Source of the DNA: JAJYBV01 sp021812265
GTDB taxonomy: Bacteria; Chloroflexota; Ktedonobacteria; Ktedonobacterales; JACDGC01
Assembly: GCA_027459525.1 (NCBI GenBank)
Contig: DAIDIC010000143.1
Coordinates: 11,187 to 75,186 of the forward strand
Reading direction: 5' to 3'
Length of the DNA stretch: 64,000 bases
Made by a program: the position numbers and the translations under genes. Each line of letters opens with the position of its first letter. Position 1 is the stretch's first letter. The notes beneath the pieces are model-generated. The model made no database searches, was not told where the DNA came from, and was given only the letters and a program-made list of their open reading frames with translations. Shown here in pieces: positions 17,311 through 25,439 of this stretch.

Positions 17311-18291
17311 CTATCCTTGCGGCATAGAAAATTTCATTGAAGCCGGCGTAAATAGCACTGCTTTGGGAGACGCCCAAAGTGATAAAAAAGTTGCAGTTGG
17401 CAAATAATGCACAAAATAGGTCGACGAATCGACTATCATAAATCCTTGCGAATCAGCGCCGGTTACTACTAAAAAATGTCCCGGCGAAAAATAAGAATAA
17501 TATCCGCCGCTCACATCACGAACTCCGATAATCACTGGTATCTCATAAGTTGTAACTATTGTCCGCAATTGGTTAATATCAATAGAGTCGGTTACAATCG
17601 TCGAAAAACCTTCCTGCTGCCCTACCTGCTGAAACGCATCTACATTTACTAAACCACCCGTTGGCGATAAACCGGATCCCATATCTTCAATTATATGCCC
17701 GATATTGCCAGTTTTATCTCCCCACGCCGTTAAAACTTCCGAAGTTGCCGCCGCACTGCAATCTGCTCCCGAGTATCGGTCATATTGCTGCCGGGAAGTA
17801 TATCCAATTGTCGGATCAATTTGAATAAATGTGGGCACGCGGCTTGCAACCGATGTATAGGTGTATGTTGAGGCAGATGATTGAAATGTTTGATGAAACA
17901 ACCCTAATGGATCGTATACAAATCGCAACGATGCGACCATTGCGCTAATCAAAGTCACTACCAGCGCTGCCTGCCACAACAATGACCTTGCAGCCGGCGT
18001 TTTTATGCGGACCCGCGGCGCGCGCGGTATATATGGCAGCGGTCTGCTTTCTAAATCAGCCAAATTTGGCTGCGCTTGTGGATAGTATACTCCGGAAGTA
18101 CGCAGGTAGTTATCTTCCTCATCCCACACAAAATCTGCCGGAGCTTCTGCAGTGTCTTGCATTTCTTTGCTGTCATATTTGATGCGGCGATCGTACACAT
18201 CCGATGGAATGGCTGGTAATGTAATAGATTTGGGAATAAGGGGATGAGCGTTATTCGGATAACGCGCCCCATTTGTTTTTCTGGTGTTCAC
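17311..18291 (-). CDS. Membrane-anchored C39-like cysteine peptidase
   Basis: 326 residues from a GTG at 18291. A 100-residue polar N-terminal region precedes one transmembrane segment (about 108-126, WQAALVVTLISAMVASLRF). The extracytoplasmic C-terminal domain is of the Peptidase_C39_2 type: a Cys in GADCSAAATSEVL, a His in PGHFLVVTGAD, and an Asp in FMIVDSSTY form the papain-like triad. The topology suggests cleavage outside the cell; the substrate is unknown. rdgB follows directly. Confidence 0.8.
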   Translation of the reverse strand: MNTRKTNGARYPNNAHPLIPKSITLPAIPSDVYDRRIKYDSKEMQDTAEAPADFVWDEEDNYLRTSGVYYPQAQPNLADLESRPLPYIPRAPRVRIKTPAARSLLWQAALVVTLISAMVASLRFVYDPLGLFHQTFQSSASTYTYTSVASRVPTFIQIDPTIGYTSRQQYDRYSGADCSAAATSEVLTAWGDKTGNIGHIIEDMGSGLSPTGGLVNVDAFQQVGQQEGFSTIVTDSIDINQLRTIVTTYEIPVIIGVRDVSGGYYSYFSPGHFLVVTGADSQGFMIVDSSTYFVHYLPTATFLSLWASPKAVLFTPASMKFSMPQG

Positions 18292-18662
18292 AAACCTGAA
18301 ATTCCTTTCCTGATTACATTTCTTGCAACCATAAACCGATAGCGCAATAAAGAACTATAGACATATTTAAAGTTTAGGAAATTATATCATGTTTTTATGA
18401 TACATTCCATTATATGCTATAGACCTGAACATGAAAAAGGAAAAGGGGAGTTTGGGGACACCCCAAGCCCTGTCAGGAGTCCCATTGCCTCCTGCGCCTC
18501 TGTTTATTCTTTGCTTACGCTCAGGTCTCTAGTACCTTAGTATCCAATACAGAACAGCCGCTGACGGCGCAGAGACAATCCATGGTATGACAGCCGCGGC
18601 AAACATATGTAGCCGGCTAAGAAAAATAGCCGCAAGCAAAATTTTTTTGAGGCACAAGAAAA
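18292..18662. other. Intergenic region with a second, smaller inverted-repeat element
   Basis: 371 nt between divergent genes. An element at 18421-18528 has end repeats AGACCTGA / TCAGGTCT and an inner palindrome GTTTGGGG-ACA-CCCCAAG. A diverged relative of its left half is found at about 23975-24025. The remainder is AT-rich and probably carries promoters for both genes. Confidence 0.5.
18421..18528. repeat. Second inverted-repeat element, copy A
   Basis: Ends AGACCTGA (18421-18428) and TCAGGTCT (18521-18528) are perfect inverted repeats, with looser similarity extending a few bases outward (CTAT/CTAG). The core holds AGTTTGGGGACACCCCAAGC followed by CCTGTC. It differs from the eight-copy family in its ends but shares the style of a G/C palindrome. 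Confidence 0.5.
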
Positions 18663-19577
18663 ATGAAATTGACACGCAAAAACACACTCATTATCGGGCT
18701 TGGTGTTATTGGCGCTTCTTTTGCGCTGGCGCTGCGCAAAGCCGGGGTTTGCGGTATAATTAACGGATTCGACACAAATACAGATCATCTTTCACACGCG
18801 CTCAACGCGGGGTATATCGACAACGCCGCCGATAATCCCGAAACCGCGGCGGCGGCGGCAGATTTTATTGTGCTTGCTGTGCCAGCGCGCGCAATTCCAA
18901 ATTATCTGCATAACTTAGCCCCATATATGGCCGCAGGTACTATCATCATGGATGTTGGAAGCTCAAAACGCGCTATAGTCGAAGCCATGGATTGTTTACC
19001 CAAACATATACAAGCAATTGGCGGGCACCCAATGACAGGAGTGTTAACAGCAGGAGTTACTGAACCATGCGCTGAACTTTTCGATGGCAGAATATTTTTT
19101 CTCATCCCAACTGCGCGAACAACACAAAAATCACTGTTGTGGCTGCAAAAAGTTATTACCCAAATCGGGGCAGTCATAAAAATCGTCAATGCTCAAGAGC
19201 ACGATCGCGCTGCGGCAATAATGAGTCATCTGCCACACGCATTATCCATTATGTTGGCGCATACAGCAGCAAATTGTCCAATACCTGATATTAAAGATTA
19301 CGCCGCCGGCGGTTTCCGGAGCATCGCAGAAAAATCAGCCATCAATCCTACCATGTGGGCTGATATTTTTTACACCAATAAGCGGGAAGTTATCAGCGCA
19401 ATTGAAATATATGGGCAGGAGCTGCAAGCGTTTACTGCTTTGCTGCAGCAAAACGATCCCACAATACTGCTGGAATATCTTCAGCAAACACAATCTTGGT
19501 GGAATGAGCTTACCGCCGGCGCCGCGGACCAAACACCACAAGCTCCGCACAGCCAGTCAACGGCCGTTACAGAATAG
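18663..19577 (+). CDS. tyrA: Prephenate dehydrogenase
   Basis: 304 residues. An N-terminal NAD(P) Rossmann motif (IIGLGVIGASFALAL) and the family signatures GSSKRAIVEAM and IGGHPMTGV are visible, then the all-helical dimerisation domain (SHLPHALSIMLAHTAA, ... DYAAGGFRSIAEKSAINPTMW). The enzyme oxidatively decarboxylates prephenate to 4-hydroxyphenylpyruvate in tyrosine synthesis. No ACT regulatory domain follows, so feedback control by tyrosine through ACT is not expected. aroA of the same pathway lies 4.5 kb downstream on the other strand, not in the same operon. The 3' end overlaps the convergent oxidoreductase gene by 11 bp. Confidence 0.93.
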   Translation: MKLTRKNTLIIGLGVIGASFALALRKAGVCGIINGFDTNTDHLSHALNAGYIDNAADNPETAAAAADFIVLAVPARAIPNYLHNLAPYMAAGTIIMDVGSSKRAIVEAMDCLPKHIQAIGGHPMTGVLTAGVTEPCAELFDGRIFFLIPTARTTQKSLLWLQKVITQIGAVIKIVNAQEHDRAAAIMSHLPHALSIMLAHTAANCPIPDIKDYAAGGFRSIAEKSAINPTMWADIFYTNKREVISAIEIYGQELQAFTALLQQNDPTILLEYLQQTQSWWNELTAGAADQTPQAPHSQSTAVTE

Positions 19578-20577
19578 ATTCTTCTTGGCGCGATTTCATC
19601 GAGATGAACAACGCATCAAGGGTCTTTGCTTGCAGAACACTTTCTTGCAAAGAAACATACGGCTCTGAACCGGAAATAATACAATCGGTAAAATGCCGCA
19701 GCATCAGCGCATAGGGATTTGCCTGCGCAAATATTTTTTCATCTTCATCATTCCCGATTTTTAAGAAAATAGATGTTTCATCTTCGCGCCATGAAGTAAA
19801 CGGAACGCGCATCGTAAGCGTTCCCAAGGAACCAATTATTTCTACTGTTTGGCTTTCTGCGCTGCCGAAACTGCACGCAATATGCGCTAATGCGCCAGAT
19901 TCAAATGTCAAGATACCCGAAACACTTTCATCTATTCCGGATTCGGAATAAACAGCCTGCGCCATTACTGTTTCCGGCTCTTCCCCCAGCAAATACCGCG
20001 AAACACCAACGCAATAACACCCAACATCATATAGCGCGCCTCCGCCACTTGCAGGAATATTGCGGTAATTATCCGGTCTTGCAAGTGTAAAACAGAAGGA
20101 ACTATGCAAAAGTTTGGGAGATCCGATTGCGCCGCTTTGAATAATATCATATGCAGCTTGTATGCGCGGATGAAATCGATACATAAAGGCTTCCATTGCT
20201 AATCGCCCAGTTTTGCGAGCAGCTTCTTGAATTTGCATTGCTTCTTCAGCGTTCATCGCCAATGGTTTCTCGCATAAAGTGTGCTTGCCGACCTCTAACG
20301 CGCGAATCGTCCATTCCATGTGCATATTATTTGGCAGCGCAATATATATTGCGTCTACATCCGGATCCTGCAAGAGCCGATCATAATCGGTGTAAAATTT
20401 TTCAACCGAAAAATCTGCCGCAAAAGAACGCGCGCGCGCCTCGCTGCTGCTGGCCACTGCAATAATTTTTGCATATGGAACCTCGCGAAAAGCAGGAGCA
20501 ATGGCCACGCGCGAAATATTTCCGGCGCCGATTATTCCCCACTGGATAATCGGCGTCCCTTCCATATCTAAAAACAT
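19567..20577 (-). CDS. Gfo/Idh/MocA family oxidoreductase
   Basis: 336 residues. A Rossmann domain (WGIIGAGNISRVAIAPAF), then the family motif CEKPLAMNAEEAMQI and AFMYRFHPRIQAAYDII, and an alpha/beta C-terminal domain. These NAD(P)-dependent enzymes oxidise or reduce sugars, inositols or related compounds such as trans-dihydrodiols; the substrate cannot be read from sequence. Start chosen at ATG 20577 (AAAGGATATGAAATTGAT upstream); ATG 20565 is possible. It is preceded by the decarboxylase-like gene on the same strand, 32 nt away. Confidence 0.88.
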   Translation of the reverse strand: MFLDMEGTPIIQWGIIGAGNISRVAIAPAFREVPYAKIIAVASSSEARARSFAADFSVEKFYTDYDRLLQDPDVDAIYIALPNNMHMEWTIRALEVGKHTLCEKPLAMNAEEAMQIQEAARKTGRLAMEAFMYRFHPRIQAAYDIIQSGAIGSPKLLHSSFCFTLARPDNYRNIPASGGGALYDVGCYCVGVSRYLLGEEPETVMAQAVYSESGIDESVSGILTFESGALAHIACSFGSAESQTVEIIGSLGTLTMRVPFTSWREDETSIFLKIGNDEDEKIFAQANPYALMLRHFTDCIISGSEPYVSLQESVLQAKTLDALFISMKSRQEESIL

Positions 20578-20609
20578 ATCAATTTCATATCCTTTCTGCT
20601 ATTTCCCAG

Positions 20610-21263
20610 TCATAGAATATCAAATGACTGAGAAATTTTCATCCGCATATTTCCACTATATAACGCTATATGCGGCGCGCGCAGCAATAAACGCATCAAT
20701 AAAGAATTTTCCGTGTGACATGCTTCAATCTGCAGACGCACACGCCGAACAGAGCCGGCAGATACCGATACAAAAAAAAGCTGCCGCCGCGGCCCACGTT
20801 CGGTGTATACCGGCAGCCCCGGCGCCGCCAGTGGCAGAAACCTGCCCATATCGCAACCCTTCAGGGTAAATACTTCATGCTCACTTTGCACACTTGCCTC
20901 GATATCATTTCCCGATTTGGCAATAGCAACCCCAGATGATACATGTGGCGCGCCCCACAGCAACCTGCCAGCAGTATGGGCAAGTTCTGTAGAAACAAAA
21001 CTATTGTATATTTTCAGCGTCGGCAAAACTTTCCATTTGGGTCCGGAGCCAATAAAATACTCCTGATACGGCCCAATTGGTGTGTGACTATAAGAAGCGA
21101 AAAATCCCATAACCAAGTTTTGCAGCGCCGGCTGCTCGCCATACTCACGCCGAATATCTGCCAATGCGCGCGGCGAAAGCCATCCGGCAATAAACAGCGC
21201 TGAACCCGTAAGCTTCCACGGAGCCGGAGGAACCAGCAGAGAATATGTTATATGCTGTGTCAT
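20610..21263 (-). CDS. Acetoacetate-decarboxylase-like beta-barrel protein
   Basis: 217 residues. The pattern PPAPWKLTGSALFIAGWLSP ... VMGFFASYSHTPIGPYQEYFIGSG ... AGRLLWGAPHVSS resembles the acetoacetate decarboxylase (ADC) superfamily, where a Y..SP(V/I)GPY strand and a GR.(N/L)WG(I/A)P motif recur. The Schiff-base lysine of true ADC could not be placed, so catalysis is uncertain. AAGGGGGCAGTTAG precedes the ATG. It probably forms an operon with the Gfo/Idh oxidoreductase downstream. Confidence 0.55.
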   Translation of the reverse strand: MTQHITYSLLVPPAPWKLTGSALFIAGWLSPRALADIRREYGEQPALQNLVMGFFASYSHTPIGPYQEYFIGSGPKWKVLPTLKIYNSFVSTELAHTAGRLLWGAPHVSSGVAIAKSGNDIEASVQSEHEVFTLKGCDMGRFLPLAAPGLPVYTERGPRRQLFFVSVSAGSVRRVRLQIEACHTENSLLMRLLLRAPHIALYSGNMRMKISQSFDIL

Positions 21264-21635
21264 CTAACTGCCCCCTTTTTAAAGATTCCGCAAAATTTAC
21301 CAATATCAATAAAAATCTCTATCAATTATACAACTTCTGCGGCAAAAACAATATCCGGCTTTCAGCAAATATGCTATTGCAGGGAAACGCGCGCATGTGT
21401 CGTTTTTGCGCCATTACGAAAATCACCCGCACATCACAATAGCGTCAAATATTGTCTTTTTTCAGATTCAGATTGACGCATTATGTTTCCATTCAACATA
21501 TTTAAAACTAGAACATAAAATGATAAAATATAAACGTTAGGATTTTTGCAAAATTGCAAAAGATATGCGCCATAAGGATGAATATGTTTTCATAGCAAAA
21601 AAACAATATGTGACAATTATGGGGAGTTCTCCGTT
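21264..21635. other. Intergenic region with palindrome before the ECF sigma gene
   Basis: 372 nt, divergent region, AT-rich. It holds the palindrome described at 21544-21561 and TATA-like stretches around 21510-21535 (GATAAAATATAAA). No gene is supported. Confidence 0.5.
21544..21561. promoter_or_regulatory. 18-bp palindrome upstream of ECF sigma gene
   Basis: TTTTGCAA-AA-TTGCAAAA is a perfect dyad, 75 nt before the start of the sigma gene. It may be an operator or cover the promoter. Inference from symmetry and position only. Confidence 0.4.
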
Positions 21636-22442
21636 TTGAATGATAGAGTACATTTACAGAATTCAGATGATGATGACTGTAATAAGGTCAATATCGAAAT
21701 CGAAAATATTCCATCTGCTCAATCACAGGAACATGACATGATCTCTTCGCTGAGCCAAACAAACAGCAATGATGAAAATGAAAGCGTTTTCCTAGAAACT
21801 GATGATGTTGCTGATACTGAAGAAGAAGATCTGCAACAGCCGGATCTGCAACCGATAGACATCACACAGTTTGAAGAAATTTTTACGCGATTTCAAACAC
21901 CGATATGCAATTTTTTATATCGATTAGTTGGAAACCGCGAGCAGGCGTATGATTTAGCTCAGGATGTTTTCGTAAAAGCATATAAAGCTTTAACAAACGG
22001 GGCAATTATCCAACCCAAAGCGCTTTCCTCGTGGATATATCGTATTGCGTCTAACACCGCAACCGATAGCATCCGCCGCCGTAAGTTAATTACATGGCTG
22101 CCTTTATCCATGTTTGGCGACGACAGAGGCATTGGAGCAGGACTGCCCACACAAGCTGATGACGCAACAGAAACTGCTAAACCTGCCGTTTCCAGTGCCT
22201 TCGGCCAATACGATGGGGGCAGATTCGAGCAGCATATAGCAGATCAAGATCTTATTCAAAGTGTACTCGAAATGATGCCAGAAAAATACACCATTTGCTT
22301 GCTGCTATACGAAAATGAGGGTTTTTCCTGCAACGAAATTGCGGAAATGCTTGAAATTAGCGCATCAGCTGTGAAAATGCGCCTTATGCGCGCACGCGAA
22401 AAATTTATAGCCTTATATAAACAGGAATCGGCAAAATCATGA
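21636..22442 (+). CDS. ECF-type RNA polymerase sigma factor with acidic N-terminal extension
   Basis: 268 residues from a TTG start preceded by GGGGAG. Residues 1-78 are strongly acidic (runs such as DDDDC and DTEEEDL), which is unusual for ECF factors. Region 2 begins FEEIFTRFQTPICNFLYRLVG and includes EQAYDLAQDVFVKAYKAL. Region 4 is LEMMPEKYTICLLLYENEGFSCNEIAEML followed by a helix-turn-helix (SASAVKMRLMRAREKF). Sigma factors direct polymerase to specific promoters. The stop overlaps the start of the anti-sigma gene (ATGA), which signals translational coupling and paired function. Confidence 0.92.
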   Translation: MNDRVHLQNSDDDDCNKVNIEIENIPSAQSQEHDMISSLSQTNSNDENESVFLETDDVADTEEEDLQQPDLQPIDITQFEEIFTRFQTPICNFLYRLVGNREQAYDLAQDVFVKAYKALTNGAIIQPKALSSWIYRIASNTATDSIRRRKLITWLPLSMFGDDRGIGAGLPTQADDATETAKPAVSSAFGQYDGGRFEQHIADQDLIQSVLEMMPEKYTICLLLYENEGFSCNEIAEMLEISASAVKMRLMRAREKFIALYKQESAKS

Positions 22443-23965
22443 ATTGTGAAGAAGTACGCATACATCTGGCCGCCTATCGCCGCAGCGATTGGTCCGGTGA
22501 AGAACAAAAAACAATCGGCAAACATCTGCTGACATGCGCAGCGTGCCGCAAATGGGAAAGTGAAGCGCGAGAAGCCGGTGAAAAAATTCGCCAATTGCCT
22601 TCAATAGAGCCTCCTGCTGACTTTCGCAGCCGTGTTTTTGCTGCAATTCGCGCCGAACAATTACAAGATTCACTTCGCAATAATCAACCCGCCGTTCCCA
22701 GCGCCAAACCTGCAGCTATAAAATTGAGTTCCGCAACACGCATCGGTGAAATTTCTACCACCGCAGCGCGCCCGCGTACAATTATCTTCGGCAAATTCAC
22801 AGCCATTGCCAGCGCCGCCGCTATATTAGCTATCATGTTCCTAACACGATTCACAGCGCTTTCAACAACTTCGCTGGCCGTTCCAAACGACAGCTTCTGC
22901 ATCACTTCCATTCACTGCGCCACTGCCCCGCTTCGGATCTCTGCCCCAGCAGACTACCCAACAGTTACTTCTGCCTTGGCAGATCAGCAATATGTGGCAT
23001 ACACTGCGGTAAATTCTGCGAACGAAACAATGATATTTGCCAGAAATCGCGATTCCGCCAAAACATACCCATTGCTAACTGCCGCAGTAAAAGGTTCGGT
23101 TTCCGTACAATACCTAAACGGAAATATGCTCACATGGTATAGCGCCTCACCCGGCGGCGCATGGACATTGAACGAATCTCCCATCGTCATTGCCGATGGA
23201 ATCCAAGAGTTTGCCGACACAAATGATACAACCGTTGTGTTCAGCGGGCAAACAATCGGCGAACAAACCGTTGCTAAATTACTTTCTTATTGGGGAAACG
23301 CAAACAACGCGCTGAGCGTACTGCAATTTACCAACAGTCAAACAGAATTAATCGATATTCAGGAATCTGCAGATTTGCAAACAGCATCCTATACAACCGT
23401 CGCAGTAGCAGAACCGCCATTTACTATTGTCGATCCGTACTTAGACGGCGGCAATGCTTATTGGGTGGAAAAATCTATCGGACCCGATGGTTCCCCAACC
23501 GGAACAATTTGGACCAGCCAAAACGGCGCTCCGGCAGTTCAAATCACCACAACGAACACATCATTCGGACCCGACGCTTCCGGCGCAAACATTGCATGGT
23601 TTGAAGCCGCCGGAGCCAGCAGCGCATCCAGCGGCATCAATGCCTCCAGCGCATCAATGTCGGGGACAATTGATACAGCGCAGCTGAACATCTTGACACA
23701 AGGTCAGCCGCAGCAGATTAAAACAGCCTCACTCATGAGCGGCGATATTGCTGCAAGCTCGGTCTTTCGAGGTCAAGGATATATCTTATGGCAAGATAAT
23801 AAAGGCTCGATCTTCATCTATCACATCGGCAACAGCCAGCCGGAGCAGTTCGACCATATGGCCATCCCGCTCAACAGTAACCCATCACTATCCGCTGACA
23901 GCGCAGTATGGGTTTCGCAAAACGCAAACGGCGCTTCAACCATATATGTGCTAGATATAAACTGA
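22439..23965 (+). CDS. Zinc-finger anti-sigma factor with extracytoplasmic beta-propeller-like domain
   Basis: 508 residues. The N-terminus carries the zinc-binding anti-sigma motif HLLTCAACRKW (HxxxCxxC), which binds the cognate ECF factor in the cytosol. One transmembrane helix at about 115-133 (FTAIASAAAILAIMFLTRF) is followed by a large Ser/Thr/Ala-rich extracytoplasmic region with repeated W/Y-containing strands (NAYWVEKS, NIAWFEAA, YILWQDNKGSIFIYHI, SAVWVSQNANGASTIYVLDI), the pattern of a TolB-like propeller. The large sensor domain suggests release of the sigma factor upon an envelope signal. Four-base overlap with the sigma gene. Confidence 0.85.
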   Translation: MNCEEVRIHLAAYRRSDWSGEEQKTIGKHLLTCAACRKWESEAREAGEKIRQLPSIEPPADFRSRVFAAIRAEQLQDSLRNNQPAVPSAKPAAIKLSSATRIGEISTTAARPRTIIFGKFTAIASAAAILAIMFLTRFTALSTTSLAVPNDSFCITSIHCATAPLRISAPADYPTVTSALADQQYVAYTAVNSANETMIFARNRDSAKTYPLLTAAVKGSVSVQYLNGNMLTWYSASPGGAWTLNESPIVIADGIQEFADTNDTTVVFSGQTIGEQTVAKLLSYWGNANNALSVLQFTNSQTELIDIQESADLQTASYTTVAVAEPPFTIVDPYLDGGNAYWVEKSIGPDGSPTGTIWTSQNGAPAVQITTTNTSFGPDASGANIAWFEAAGASSASSGINASSASMSGTIDTAQLNILTQGQPQQIKTASLMSGDIAASSVFRGQGYILWQDNKGSIFIYHIGNSQPEQFDHMAIPLNSNPSLSADSAVWVSQNANGASTIYVLDIN

Positions 23966-23971
23966 CGGATC

Positions 23972-24070
23972 TGAAGTTTAAAAAGAAATACGGGGAAATT
24001 TGGGGATACCTCAAACCCTGTCGTGGGGTATGCTACACACTGCGCATGGTTTGCTTTATGAATTCTGCAG
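23972..24070. repeat. Second inverted-repeat element, diverged copy B
   Basis: The stretch GATCTGAAGTTTAAAAAG followed by ATTTGGGGATACCTCAAACC and CCTGTC aligns with the left half of the element at 18421-18528 (GACCTGAAC ... TTTGGGGACACCCCAAGCCC). The inner palindrome is partly preserved; the right end is degraded. It lies between the anti-sigma gene and the end of aroA. Confidence 0.4.
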
Positions 24071-24083
24071 AAATAACGGTGGA

Positions 24084-25433
24084 TTATTCGATTACGAAAA
24101 ATACAACACCTAATTGGCTGAGTTCACGCCAAAAATTTGGATAACTTTTTGCAGTGTGATCGCAGCCAGTAATTGTCAGTCCGCGTTCCGTTCGCAACCC
24201 TATTATCGCCAGCGCCATCGCCAAACGATGATCATTATGAGCGTCTACTATACCTCCGCCCAAAATAGCGGCGCGGCTGCCATGAATAAGCAGAAAATCA
24301 TCCCCGGCTTCTGCAATGGCTCCGGCCTTACAAAATTCCACGCACAAATCATCAATACGGTTGCTTTCTTTAAGACGCAAATTCGCGATAGCATTAAATC
24401 GCGTTGCCCCATCTGCAAATACTGCAAGCGCTGCAAGCGCCGGAACACTATCAATATATAAAGAAGCGTCTAAAACGGCGCCGCGCAACGAATAGGAAGG
24501 CGCAATCCATGCGGCTAAGCTGCCATCGCCGCTTTCCTCAAAAGCCATGCCGGCGCCCAGATTGCGCAGCGCATCTATTGCAGCCAAGCCATCCTCGGAA
24601 TAGCGATCGAGCCTATCAATCCGCATCTTGCCCGATATGGCAGCCGTTGCGGCAAACCACATAACCGCCGTAGGAAAATCGGCCCAAATCTCTGTTTGCA
24701 AAGGCTGATAACTGCTTGGCGTAATATGAAACCATCGCAGCGATTCATCATACTGCGCCGCAATTCCCGCAGTATGCATCATTTGCAGCGTTAAACGAAC
24801 AAAATTTGCAGAAACCAATCCATCATCTACTATAATATCTGCCGGCTCTGCCAGCAGCGGCGCCAGCAATAGCAATGCGCTGATAAACTGTGAAGAGCGC
24901 GCGCCGGAAATATGCGCGCGGCCCCCGTGAGTATTGCCGCCGCGCAAGTGAATCGGCAGCGAGCCATCAGGCCCAGATTCAATTTGTGCGCCAAGTTGGC
25001 GCAGCGCGTCTAACAGTTCTTTATTGGGACGTTTCCCCAGTGAAGCGCTATATTGCGTTGTAAAAGTAATATCAGGCAATGTTGCGGTAACACCCAGCAG
25101 CAGCCGTAAAACTGCGCCGGCGTTCCGCGCATCTATCTGCACGGAATGCGTCTGCTCATGCGCAGGAAATCGCCCGGCGCATCCTGTAATCCGAATCATC
25201 TCGCTGTCATAATCACAGCGAACCCCCAATACTTGCAACGCCTGCAATAACGCAAATGTGTCATCGGTTTGCGGCGCATTCTTAATCACTGAAACGCCAT
25301 CCGCCAAAGCGGCAATAATCAGCGCCCGCACAGCAGCGTATTTAGAACCGGGTATATGCGGAACCCCCGAAAATACTGCTTTTTGCGGCGGTATAAAAAC
25401 GGTTTTAGGTAACCTGCCTTCGTGATACAGCAT
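24084..25433 (-). CDS. aroA: 3-phosphoshikimate 1-carboxyvinyltransferase (EPSP synthase)
   Basis: 449 residues. Motifs of EPSP synthase are visible: PGSKYAAVRALIIAALADG (PEP/shikimate-site Lys and Arg), DARNAGAVLRLLLG, LGKRPNKELLDALRQLGA, LRLKESNRIDDL, and DAHNDHRLAMALAI near the end. It joins shikimate-3-phosphate and PEP on the way to chorismate. The second residue of the signature NAGTA(T/M)R is changed to NAGAVLR, so class assignment and glyphosate behaviour are not predictable from sight. The ATG lies 6 nt after the stop of the large membrane protein gene, so the two are cotranscribed. Confidence 0.93.
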   Translation of the reverse strand: MLYHEGRLPKTVFIPPQKAVFSGVPHIPGSKYAAVRALIIAALADGVSVIKNAPQTDDTFALLQALQVLGVRCDYDSEMIRITGCAGRFPAHEQTHSVQIDARNAGAVLRLLLGVTATLPDITFTTQYSASLGKRPNKELLDALRQLGAQIESGPDGSLPIHLRGGNTHGGRAHISGARSSQFISALLLLAPLLAEPADIIVDDGLVSANFVRLTLQMMHTAGIAAQYDESLRWFHITPSSYQPLQTEIWADFPTAVMWFAATAAISGKMRIDRLDRYSEDGLAAIDALRNLGAGMAFEESGDGSLAAWIAPSYSLRGAVLDASLYIDSVPALAALAVFADGATRFNAIANLRLKESNRIDDLCVEFCKAGAIAEAGDDFLLIHGSRAAILGGGIVDAHNDHRLAMALAIIGLRTERGLTITGCDHTAKSYPNFWRELSQLGVVFFVIE

Positions 25434-25439
25434 GCCAAT

